A DNA stretch of 64,000 nt from Nipponacmea schrenckii. Its lineage: Eukaryota > Mollusca > Gastropoda > Lottiidae. The notes under the pieces were generated by a model. It was not told where the DNA came from. It saw only the letters and a program-made list of their open reading frames with translations, and did no database searches. Both the position numbers and the translations under genes were made by a program. Below, piece after piece: positions 1 to 11,280 of this stretch; within the stretch, counting starts at the first letter, position 1; the number at the start of each line of letters is the position of its first letter. The DNA is taken from assembly GCA_030562195.1 (NCBI GenBank), contig CM060200.1:5394001-5458000 (forward strand). The letters run 5' to 3'.

Positions 1-1280
1 GTAGATTGCTCCTTAAATTATCTATGATTCCTGAAAGCTATACAGGTTATATAGAAAAACCTTTCTTTGGTGGATTTATTCAATATATTAGCCTAATGGA
101 AATTTGTTTTCAACCTTAATGTAGATTTTTTTTATTGTATTATTCTTCCTAGGATACTGATCAATTATAACTGAATATTTGGTGGTAACTGTGATTTTAA
201 TGGCATTGGTATTCAGAAAATTAACCTTACTTTTCTTTGAATTTGAATTTGTATCCTAGTTTCAAATAACGATTAAAGGAAGTATTTGGTTATCAAACGA
301 ATATAATCAGGAGCTAACTCATTGAATCTTAAAGGCCCATAGTTATTTATTTCTACATAAAAAGTATTGAAAAAAACAAAAGCCCGATTCGAGAGTTTTT
401 TCTGCCTTTTCATCAAAAATTGCTTTATCTGGTAATCCTTTTGCGAGAATGGAGAATTTCTTAAAACTGAAAGGATATCAATACAAGACTTAGTCCTTGT
501 AAGATACGGGATTATCCAAACAATAAGATATATGAGTTCCCTTTGACCCTTCAAATACAATACTGACGGATAGACTAACGAACCTTTCAACAAAAAAAAT
601 GTTTATTGGTTTACCTTGAGGACTAACCGACCTAGCTAACTGAACCATTTACTTCATTATATTTACACTTACATACTTATAACATTACAATACATAACTT
701 TAAGCACATGGAGGAAATATATTCTATACACAAATATTCTTTGCTGTACCTCGGGGTCTGGAAGCTGAATGACCTAACCAAATAAGCACGTGCATAACAC
801 GGTTAATATTCATTACGCCACCTATTGGGGGAAAATAATGTTCATCTTATTCTCGTCTATCAAACGCTGAAATGTAAAAAGAAAAGGGCACCGTCTACTA
901 CCACTATATGTATATTGCTATAGGAAATTTGTCAACGGTCTTTCATTACAGATAAAAAAAAATAATGATAATATTTATGATAGGCCTACTTTATTTGACA
1001 GGAAAACCAGTTTGCCTTAGACAAATTGTCCCTGGTATCCCCCTAAACTACACATACAAAAAGTATAAAAAAAAAAATAAAAAATTTATAGAATTTTATA
1101 AAATTACAAAATTTAAAAAAACTTTTTTCATAAAAAACACACTACAGGCTGTTTGTATGTACTGACTTTAAAGCTAGTCGTAGTACAGCTGTTTATGATA
1201 TTAAAAATTATAGTCTTATCTAAATGCATGTATGTAGGATATGTTAAGATCAGTAATTACTCTACCTTCTTTGGTTTCAG
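1..1280. other. Non-coding flank, probably intron of the K+ channel gene
   Basis: I see no supported gene here. The T1 exon at 1281 opens with a splice acceptor, so the channel's first exon must lie further upstream and this stretch is most simply its intron. A 106-codon open frame on the minus strand (273-593) has no recognisable domain or splice context and is left as unexplained. Confidence 0.5.
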
Positions 1281-3084
1281 GAGCTGAGTTTTTGGGGTCT
1301 CGATGAAACCGAAATAGAGCCATGTTGCTGGGGTAACTACAGTAGATTTCGAGATAATAAAGAAACATTAGCAGCTCTTGATGACAACTTTTCTGGTCAG
1401 GTTGACGACGATGACGCATGGGGAGAGAAACCTACCAAGTTTACCAAATTTAAAAGAAAGATGTGGATTTTTCTTGAGGATCCAACCTCTTCAAGAGGAG
1501 CAAAGGTATTTTTGTATTAAGATAGCCTATTAGGCTCTACGAAAAACTGTCAAAACAAAGCAAAAAAGCTATAGAAAATTATGGATAATTGCTGTGCTGT
1601 TTGCCAAAATGATTTTTGAGTTCTATGACAATGATTTCATTTTTTTGAACAATAAAAAAACGAAAGAAAAGAAACAACTAGGCTATATTTTACAAGGATA
1701 ACAACTTAGGTTCACAAGTCCGCTGGGACAGGGATCCTTTCTACCAGCTGGTCCTTGGCCAAAGCTCTTGGCGTTGATCTTTCACGGATTATCCGTATCT
1801 ATTTACAGCTGAGTGGACTCGAATTGTGAGTGCAGATGACTTATTCAAGGTCATCGCACTTTCACACTCCGGTCGAGATTAGAACTCACGTCCGACTTAA
1901 AAAGCCAACGCTCTAATCGCTGTGCTATAGAACCCCACATTAAGGGTTTATCATTTATATATTTCAGGCAAACGCACTAATTTCCATGTTCTTCGTTTTG
2001 ATCTCAATTGGTGTATTTGTTTTGGAAACTCACACCCTATTCCGTGTTGCCATCCCTGGTATAACCGTGTCAAACACTACTGAAGTCTCTTGTGCATATA
2101 AAGGAACCAACAATTTCTGTTGTAAATTGAATCTGCCTAACGAGGTGCCCCTATCATCCAGTGAACCGCACCCAGCTATGACCTATTTAGACTATTTGTG
2201 TGCAGGATATTTTACACTTGAATATTTGACCCGACTTTTCTTTGCACCGAAAAAATTGTTTTTTCTTAGGAAACCCTTGAATATTATTGATGTGTTATGT
2301 TTGCTCCCACATTTTGTGGCTATTTCTCTCAAATCCATTAATCCGGCCGATACTACTAGTAACATATTGAGGTCAGTCTTAGCCTTCAGAATCGTTCGAG
2401 TTTTGAGAATATTTAAATTGATGAAACATTACACTGCGTTTAAAATCTTGGTATATACGATAAAAGGTCAGTACTAAAGAGTTACTATTGATGGTGATAT
2501 TTCTTTTTAGTGGTGTTCTTATATTTGCTAGTGTGATATTTTACGTTGAAACGAATAACTTTAACAGTATACCAGCAGGATTCTGGTGGGCACTAGTTAC
2601 CATGACCACGGTGGGTTATGGGGACAAGGTTCCTGAAAGTGAAGGAGGATATATTATTGGTTCTTTGTGTGTAATGTGTGGTGTTCTTACTGTTGCGTTT
2701 ACCGTCCCGATTGTGGTAAATAACTTTACGATGTATTATGCCCATGCTCAATCAAGAACTAAACTACCATCTGACAAAAAGAAAAATTTAAGTCTGAGAA
2801 ATCATTCAAGAAGTCAAAAACAATCTGAGTTCATAAAGAAAGTGGCCGAGAATTTTAATCATCTGGGTGAGGTGAAGTTACCGAGGTTTCCAGAATCCAA
2901 AAGGAAGTTGCCTGGAACTCCGACAAAAGAAAGTAATAGTAATTACCAGCAGTCGTACAGAACGATCTTCCAACCGGATGATATGTCCAGTGTAACAACT
3001 TCTAGAATACAATCAATATCAGGAAATATAGAGAGCACTGAATTGCCTGGAACACCGATAAATCTTGATTTTGATGAAAAATCA
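1281..3084 (+). CDS. Shaw/Kv3-type voltage-gated K+ channel, 5'-partial, with frameshift
   Basis: The product would be the pore-forming subunit of a delayed-rectifier K+ channel in the plasma membrane. Exon 1281-1505 (75 codons) follows a ttggtttcag acceptor and encodes the end of the T1 tetramerisation domain (ELSFWGLDETEIEPCCW, Kv3-like). Exon 1968-3084 starts at S1 and carries S2-S3, an S4 with basic residues every third position (FRIVRVLRIFKLMKH), the pore WWALVTMTTVGYGD, and S6. Codons are open from 1968 to 2465, then reading must move by one base at about 2466 to continue into ELLLMVIFLF of S5. A GTAAGTAT donor follows 3084; without splicing the frame would stop at 3183. The start and first T1 half lie left of the window. 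Shaw subfamily is assigned from the T1 and S6 wording. The frameshift could be a sequence error or a real lesion. Confidence 0.9.
1690..1940 (-). mobile_element. tRNA-headed SINE in K+ channel intron
   Basis: On the minus strand, a polymerase III A-box-like stretch (complement of 1911-1927, tagcacagcgattagag) is followed by a B-box-like stretch (complement of 1874-1893, with gagttctaatctcg). This is the usual head of a tRNA-derived SINE. The body runs towards 1690. It sits wholly inside the 462-bp intron between the two channel exons. Ends are approximate and no target-site duplication was confirmed. Confidence 0.5.
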
Positions 3085-3689
3085 GTAAGTATATTGTTAA
3101 ATCGATCCTATTTGTCGATAATCCTATCTTGTATTACGTTAGATACCGCCTATATCAATCTAAAGGACGTCATATCTGGTTAACCCTATTTAGTAATTCA
3201 AAATTAACATGCGACACTTGACATTTGAAATATTGTAAATTCCCACCGCAAATAATATCTATCTTGGAAATAAAATATAATTGTGATGCTTTAATTGACC
3301 TGCTTACGCCAAACGTCTGATGTCCTTAATTTCTGTATGGCCTGCTTTCTAAATAAACTTGACATTCTAACACAGTATGCAATTGTTCTTGCCAGACTTA
3401 AATGTAATTAGTGGCGTTGGTATAAGATTTCGTATCAACATCAATTACCATTAATTCTAAGTATATAGAAATGACATTGAGTTTGAATCAATAGGTAAAT
3501 AATTATTATTGAATATTGACATGGACTAATTGACGTTTATTTAGAATAGAGATATCTTAATCATCTATATTATACAGGATGTTTATAGAAATTGTAAAGA
3601 ACGTCATTAGCATTACCGAGATGCAGCTGGTAAAGCAGTATTTGATAAGATTATACCCAGTTGCGAATAACTCTTTTCTGTTTCTGAAT

Positions 3690-3735
3690 GCAGAAAAGTA
3701 GGACGTAAAACTCCATTCATTTCATTTCATTTCTG
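3690..3735 (+). mobile_element. SINE 3' end fragment
   Basis: The stretch matches the tail of the full SINE at 24.4-24.7 kb in reverse orientation: gcagaaaagtaggacgtaaa followed by actccattcattt and a short ATTTC run. The tRNA head is absent, so this is a truncated copy. A second fragment with the same motif lies at 5143-5190. Confidence 0.6.
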
Positions 3736-5142
3736 TTTCTGAAAAAAATCTGGGGAGACGCGACATTGAAACACAACTGCACTATTCTGATATTAAATGC
3801 ATCTTAAATTTGTATTATTTTCTGTAGGTTACTGAATTTTTATTAACAATCTTACCAAACTGTACCGCTCGATGACTTTTTGGTTTTGGTCAAGCGATCA
3901 AGTGTGATGAATAAATGATTGATGTAAAAATCCTTGGTGATTATTGTATTGAAAAGATTTGTTCGCGGTTGAACGAACCGTTTGTTTCATGGTACATAAT
4001 TGTACAAATATTTTGTACAGCTACCAGACACCAGTTTCAATTGAAATTTAATATTCTAAATTTATTTCACTTCAAATAATATCCATGCAACTTCACAAGC
4101 AACATTCTTTACGCCTTGACGGTATATTATGAAACATATCATAGTCTCGAGACAGAAATTTATATTTTGAAAATGTTATTACCAAATGAAGTTCATAAAA
4201 CATAGATTAATATTTTTTTTTTTTTTTTTTTGCACTAACTCCTCATTTTTTTATTATTTTGTCTGACATACTATTTCACAATCTGTTTCTTACTAGTTAG
4301 TTATAGAATCAAGTGTAAATTATATATCTGTTATATCTAATACTTATCATTAAAGGATAATAGTCCAAATTTAAAATATTTTGGATTTACAATAATAACA
4401 TCAAAAAATCTTTTGAAATAACTTAGATAGAAAATGTGATTTTTAAAAATTGTTTTCGTGTAACTTTTGCATTTGTCAATGTTCTAAATAATTGTCAATA
4501 GTCAACAGTTAAATCATGTGACACTCGAATGTTGATTACACAACCATTATTTTCCGGTTAATTTTTAGAATTATAATAGCAATGAAGGTTAACTAAATTT
4601 TGGTGAAAATGTTTGGTCAATCAATATTGTGAGATGAAAAATGGAAGATGGCAGACATCTTTACTTTGACTCTATATGTAAATATTAATTTCATCATCAA
4701 CTTCAAATTCTGTTCTGTAAAATCAATTGATGTTTTATTTTGATTCAAAATAGCCATTTACAATTTTTCGTTCCAAATTGAAATGCGTTCAAATGATCGA
4801 ATCTCTTAAGATAAGTTCAATACTGAAATAGGTGAATATAGTTGTCATATAACCATTATTAGTAACATCAATTAAACCCATGGTTCACTTACAAACTTTA
4901 TCTTCAATTTAAGAACGATAATCTGGACATTTAGTGTATACGTTTGAAAAACACAGATTTTCACCAAAAGGCACAACTTGAACCGAAAATATCGAGGAAA
5001 TATTGTTTGAAATAAAATATGCGGAATTTAAAGTTTTCAAAATAAACAATCTTCTGTTTTCTGATCAAAGACAGCAGTGTTACAGAATCATGTTTTTGAG
5101 TTCTGTCAATCTTTGTATTGTGTGCAAATAGACGTAGGCTTA

Positions 5143-5190
5143 CAACCCATAAATTAAGTGCAGAAGCGTAGAGCGTAAAACTCCATTTAT
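5143..5190 (+). mobile_element. SINE 3' end fragment
   Basis: The motif cccataaattaagtgcagaa then gcgtaaaactccattta is a diverged copy of the tail of the SINE at 24.4-24.7 kb. Only the 3' end is present. Confidence 0.5.
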
Positions 5191-5746
5191 GAGCCATAAA
5201 TTGGTTGATTTGTCTTAATCCGAGAAAAGGTCATGGACAAAGAGATAAAATACGGTTTTTGCCATAATTTTTGTTTTCTTCAGTTTCTTCTGACCATTGA
5301 TATATTATAGATTATTGTCATTTTAATTGGCTTGTTGACCAGTATATGAGTATTTATCTCTCGTGACTGATATTGAGGAATAATCTGGAACCATTTTACT
5401 TCAAATAACTAATTTGATTATATAACAGCAAATTGGATACATGATCATGATGGAAGTTGACCAAATATATACCGCAAATTCAGCCCTAGGTGAAGTCCTT
5501 TGTCCTGGCCAAACAGCATAAGTCTAACAAATTATTGCGCATAAATACGGCCAATTAGTATTCTATGTTACACAGGTTAAATAAAACACTGGCGATGTAA
5601 ATTGCGAAAGATGGGTCGCACGAAATATTTCTCAATTTATATTGGTTGTCTAACGTTTGTTTCGATGTTAGATGTGAAAAAGACTCACCAATGTCATGGT
5701 CGATGTTAAATTGTTTTATTTTTTGTTAGATTTACAGTATCTACAT

Positions 5747-5948
5747 CAGTGCTTCTCAACCTTTTTTTATGCGGTTTAGTGACTTCGGAGGACAAGCTTT
5801 GCAGGATCGAAGCCACTCGGGGAGGGCCTAGGAAGCGTTCTCCTCCCAGAGAAATTTTCGTTCATCTGAGATCATTCCGGACAGCCATCTCCTTACATTG
5901 GGGCCCCCATCTTTTCTCGGATAAGCTTAGTTCGCGCTTGAAAACATA
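5747..5948. mobile_element. Possible hAT-type DNA transposon end
   Basis: The sequence begins cagtgcttctcaaccttttt, which closely resembles the terminal inverted repeat of hAT-family (Charlie-like) elements, CAGTGGTTCTCAACC. The following 150-200 bp are more GC-rich than the neighbourhood. I found no matching inverted end nearby, so the element is either truncated or its other end has diverged. The right boundary is a guess from base composition. Confidence 0.35.
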
Positions 5949-6225
5949 ATACGAAAGCACAAGCTACAAAAATACAAGATTCCAAACAAAGCTCCTTGGT
6001 GATCAATCACCAACAGTACGTTTATCTCACCCGATGCTTATAGTTTGAAATATATTCCCTTTTTTCAGTCATTCCCCAATTTCCCCCTTCCTCGTAAAGT
6101 AAACCCCAACCCCCACCCCCCAATTCCTCCTTACTTTCAATTTCCCCACTGGGTAACGATATGGACTCCGGTTGAGACCTTTCATTTGTTTAATTGGTTC
6201 ATATGTTGATGTGCTTCCTTTTTAG

Positions 6226-6401
6226 CCGCATGTTGTTGAATCGGAACAATTACTACATAATTTAAAAGAAGCTGACAAAAAGTTAAGAGAAGAAAAACGG
6301 CGACAATTAGAGCTGATAAATAATCGACGGGAGCAACTAAGACAGCATCGTACAACACCAAGATCTTCTATACCACCGGCAGCCTCGAAACCTTTTGGCA
6401 G
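6226..6401 (+). CDS. Coiled-coil exon, possibly 3' exon of the K+ channel gene
   Basis: A clean internal exon: acceptor ccttttttag before 6226 and donor gtaaca after 6401. It is open in one frame (phase 0 in, phase 2 out) and encodes about 58 residues: a highly charged helix (LKEADKKLREEKRRQLELIN) followed by a Ser/Pro/Thr-rich stretch ending near SKPFG. The upstream channel exon ends in phase 0 at 3084, so the two join in frame and this could be part of the cytoplasmic C-terminus. That link is inference, since no family match is recognised and the next exon was not found. Confidence 0.55.
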
Positions 6402-9400
6402 GTAACACACAATTATCTTTCATTAATATCATGGACTGTTGATTAGATTCAATGTGGATAGCCCACATTCATGTATCTGAATATGCCTTGACTATTCGTT
6501 TACATCTGCTTGTTATTACAATCTATAACAGTTGTGGTGATCTATACGAAAGATCAATGTTGCAATAAATTTTAGTTGTTTATTGCGATATAGAGCATTG
6601 AGCGACCCCTTGATTCTATCGTCTATCTGTTTCTTATAAACACTGGCAAAAGTAGCGCTCAGGAGTATTTCCCGTACCAAAATTGCTATCTTTGCCCTTG
6701 TCTCTACCTCCTATCTGTTTATTGATTTTGTGATATGTCTTACAATGAATGATCGTATGTTGTAAGTTCATCTTGTCCTTGAAGAGTATGATTGTCACCA
6801 TGATAACGGTTAAAAGGAAAGTATTTTCCGGTAATACCGCATTAATCAATAAAATACTTGTGAATGTTCTTTTCCCTTTTATATATCAATATCTTCAATA
6901 TATATTTATTTCAGATAAGAATATACAGACGATTTATCTTACAGTTTCCTTCAATATCAATATTGAATTCAACCCAATAAAACTTGTAATATTGGAGATA
7001 AATTGTTTGATTAGATCTCTTTCTTTCTCTAAACAAACTGGAATACATAATTCTCGGCTAGATTCACTCATAAACATCATTCTTTGTTCACATTTTTACA
7101 ATTGTTACGCGAAATATTTGTTGTTTGATTTCAGATTTCCTGTGTTTGTTATAAATTTGTCTGAAATATGGTTGGATTTGTGTAAAAATTGTTGACAGTG
7201 ACAATGAATTCTTTTTTTAATCCTTCAATGCACTTCCAAATTTTACACGATTCAATTTTCTTATTATGACTGCAAGATGCAAGACACATTATCTCTATTT
7301 TTCCATTCATTAAATAATAATTTGATTTTTAAAAATATGATATACCTTCTGCTTTGATACGGAAGCAAGAGAAATAAAGTTAGGAAGCAATTTCAAAGTT
7401 CAGAATTCGATTAAATATATTATAAATTAGTGTTAGAGCAAATGAATTTTCAACAATAGTCTGCAACTTACAGACTTTAAATTAGTAACGTTTACTGAAC
7501 TTCGTCAGCGCCTAAGTTGCATATGAATCAGTTTGGTGTGAAACTCTTGATTCATTTTTAACATGCATGTTTCTGGAAGAAGTACGACCTATACGTTTAT
7601 ATTATGTTCTCAATGATGAAAATTTATAATGGCTTTTTAAAATAAACATTTAAAGGGATAATAGGCGTTAGAATACACTCGTCTTACGGCTTATATTTGT
7701 GTTTAATATTGACTATTAGTTAAATAAGTATGCATCCCAAATTTTACCAAATTTTAAAAAGCCACAATAAAACTATATCCGGAATTTAAAAAAAAAAACG
7801 AGCCAGTGACGATTCCATTCAGTTTGTTAATAAAAGCGTCTGGAAAATCAACGCTAAAACATTGTGCAATTCAACAGTAGGGGTCAAGGACGCGTGAAAA
7901 CCCACATGTTAGAGTTACTTCCCTTTATATTTTACAATTTGAAAATCGCTTGATGGAAGTATTAAGCGTTTTATAATTAACTACATGATTATGTAGATTT
8001 ATCCGATAATAGAGGGATTTTGATGTATAGTTATGACACCAGGTTAGTCCACTGATGGATGTATACTGTTATTGTCCAAATTTGAGTGAAATTAAATTTT
8101 TATGTTCCTTCTAACGCCTATTATCCCTTTAACGGATATTCCATATATGCACAGCACAACCTTTTTTTTTTAAACACCTTTTTCATACTGCTCAAATGTG
8201 TTCAATGAAGGGCTTTATATAGAGGAAAATGACGAATGATTTTAGTCCTAAACGACAATAAGTTTTTGTTATTTTAGAAAAAGATTTGAAAGATGAAATA
8301 ACCTCAAATGGAAACTGGTACAGGGTCGTTCAATTTTTTTTGTTAAATTTATTCACTGTTTATTGTTATTGTTATTATTCAATACTCCGTCCACAATTTT
8401 CGCTGCTGAATTAATAAATATACTATGTTCTATTGGTTTACTTTGTTTTTCGTCACGAGTAATTACCAGCTATAACTGAAGTATAAAATAATCGAAGTAG
8501 CAAAGTAGTCAGTAATACAAAGCCATAACAGCATGTCATATATTGCAATACTTCCCATAACTGACCAGATACTATCATAAGAAAATAAAAATCTTCCAGA
8601 TGTAGGTGGATGTGAGCAATTTTTGCATTCATAATGGTGGGTTTATCATCCGCACCTTTTTTCAACCCCAACGTCTTGTTACCTATCAATATGTTCACGC
8701 AGGGCTAACCAATTCAGTCAACTTTAACCTTTGGTCTGAGGAATAAATTGAAACTTTTTTTAAAAATACATGTATTGTAAATTTTTAAGAGAATCACTAA
8801 ACTGGATGACTACAATGTGTGAAGAGGTTTGATGTCAAGCTGCAACTGTTACTGTCTTGCTGGAAATGTAGAGACAATGAGAGAATGTCCCCGTACGGTG
8901 TATGTTCATTTTCTTATCAGCTATTTAGGCAAATAGACTACAGTAAGGTGACTCACTACACCATTCTTATTGTCTAGAAGGTGAATGGCTTCTGGAAGTT
9001 ATTAAGTTGCAGGTTGGAAGAAAGATGTGGAAGTCTCTAGGTTGAAACGGTCAGATTAATGGATAGATCGCCTTAAGAAACTCTGTTCTTTAGTGATGGC
9101 ACCTGATAAGTTCAGATGATGAATACATATCCTTATTGACAAATTTGACATCCTAAGAGGTAATATTCCTTTAATCGTTATACTTTCTATCCAAATTGAA
9201 AGTATGAGTATAGCTATATTTAAATAAATAGACAAGAAAATATATAGTAGGATTTATTGTACATGAATATATTTACAATATTTCACAAATATACAATAAT
9301 AACAAAATAAAAGTTTAGAGATCAGTGTTGTATAATATAGATTATGATATAAATGTTTTTAAATACAAATTTATATACATATTTATGCTTAGGTTGTAAC

Positions 9401-10029
9401 TGTACAAATTTACATTGAAGCCTCTAACTACTGTCCTTCACTTATTTATCACATAAGTTCTTTACACGAAAAGCACAAGATAAAACATATGCGACGTTCA
9501 AATAATAAAGGCAACGAATTATCCAATGCCAAAGGTTAATTGCTATACATGTATAATGATATTCGTTTGGTTTCGATACAAACTGAAAAAAGTGTAAAAA
9601 ATTTCAAACTGGTATTCGTGTTAAGTGTTTCTATCACGAAATGTCATACACATAGGTTTTATCACACTGAAGTTATACATACTATTCATGGGATATCGAT
9701 TACGGAAAACAAATCATTTCATTTCTATGTTATCAACTTGGTATCAATTTCGGGCGGTAACATTTTGTCATATTGCGGTTTGTTCAGTCAGTCACATGAA
9801 GAAATTTCCACCTGAATAATCCGATGCTAGATCATTCAGTCAACTGGCTGCTATCTCACCGTGTCATCAAGTAGTCTATCAATTTCCATTGTTATCTTTG
9901 TTCTTAAGTCAGACAGAGAGCGTATGGCAAGGGTATCTTATCAATTGTTGTAAGCTCAGATCAACTTGTTGCTAGAACTTTTTATTTATTGGATCGCGTG
10001 AATTTTGGTTTGATGAAACAGGCATCTAT
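6402..10029. other. AT-rich region without recognised gene
   Basis: No exon with acceptable splice sites and family resemblance was found. A minus-strand open frame at 8453-8698 ends near a gtaatt donor-like site and could be one more exon of the tentative gene at 11.3-13.3 kb, but its acceptor is poor. Confidence 0.4.
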
Positions 10030-10680
10030 AATCGCAGGCTCACAATATCTAATCATTGTTTTATGGAACAACCGTGAACCAGTCAAGTAATCGCAGGCTC
10101 ACAATATCAAATCATTGTTTGATGGAACAACCGTGAACCAGTCAACTAATCGCAGGCTCACAATATCAATCATTGTTTGATGGAACAACCGTGAACCAGT
10201 CAACTAAACGCAGGCTCCCAATATCAAATCATTGTTTGATGGAACAACCATGAACCAGTCAACTAATCGCAGGCTCACAATATCAAATCATTGTTTGATG
10301 AAACAACCGTGAACCAGTCAACTTATCGTAGATCACCTTATCAGAATACATTTTGGTGAAACAGTTGTCTACATGCAGGGTTATCAAATTGTTGTTTGAT
10401 GAAAAGGTTAATTAATCCCAGGGTCACGATATCTAATTGGTGTTTGATGAAACGGTCAACTAATCTTAGTGTCACGTTGTTAAGTTACTATTGGTGAAAC
10501 ACTCAACTTATCGCAGGTCACGATATCAGAATACATTTTAGTCATCACATTGAAATAGTCATCACAGGGTTATGTTATCATCGCGGGGTCACATTGTCAA
10601 TTGCTGGTTCGATAGAGTCAACTAATCACAGGTTCGGGTTATGAACTAATTGCAGTGTCATGTTATCAATTTGCTTTTTG
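10030..10680 (+). repeat. 59-bp tandem repeat (about 5 good copies plus decayed tail)
   Basis: Five consecutive copies of a 59-bp unit beginning aatcgcaggctcacaatatc and containing tggaacaaccgtgaaccagt run from 10030 to about 10326 with few differences. Beyond that, to about 10680, the same words (atcgcagg, tcacgatatc, gtcaacta) recur at irregular spacing as decayed copies. No open frame spans it. Confidence 0.85.
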
Positions 10681-11280
10681 ATCTCGTCATTTAAATTTTT
10701 GTTAAGTCAAAGTGTGCAATTTGCGATCATCCTTTTTTCAGTTTGAAATCGAACAAATGTACGGACAAAATATAAAGCATTAAGCACTTGAATAGAAACA
10801 AGGCAAAACCAGAAACCAATGACACTTAAAGCGTGTTGTTATTAAATGTTTACCTTTGTAATATTTAGTTCGTTTTAGTTCCTTTTCGCTTACCTTTATG
10901 TAGAAAATGTGACTTAATAAGATTTTGAATAATTGCTCATATGCGCATAGGTTATAAATTCAATAATCAAAAAAACATAACGTTTAAAACAATATGACTG
11001 AAACCAATCTAATCGTACAATATTGTTTTGTACTGTGTACATCTTACATTACCACTATGTTAGATTACACCAAACCTGTTTCTCCTAACACCTTGTTATT
11101 GAATGGAACAGCAATTCAGGTGATGTAAAATGACTCTATTCACATCCGTTACAGATCTACTCATTAAAGGTACGATTTACCCACATATACTCTGCATCAT
11201 TGTACCTTACCATTGTACATTATACCAAGTCCTTTACTATACCATTGTACAATACATAACAATTCCACTCATTACGTTAC

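Larger units (their letters stand above)
3085..6225. other. Non-coding region or intron downstream of K+ channel exon
   Basis: AT-rich sequence without a recognisable gene. It holds two SINE tail fragments (3690-3735 and 5143-5190), a poly-T run near 4210-4230 and a hAT-like transposon end at 5747. If the coiled-coil exon at 6226 belongs to the channel, this whole stretch is an intron that starts with the GTAAGTAT donor at 3085. Confidence 0.5.

Noticed and set aside
273..593. 106-codon minus-strand open frame
   Set aside because: No domain, no splice context and no start-site signal. It lies in the presumed channel intron; kept only as an unexplained frame.
6749..7195. 148-codon plus-strand open frame
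   Set aside because: Low-complexity AT-driven composition (Ile, Phe, Asn, Tyr), no motif and no splice sites.
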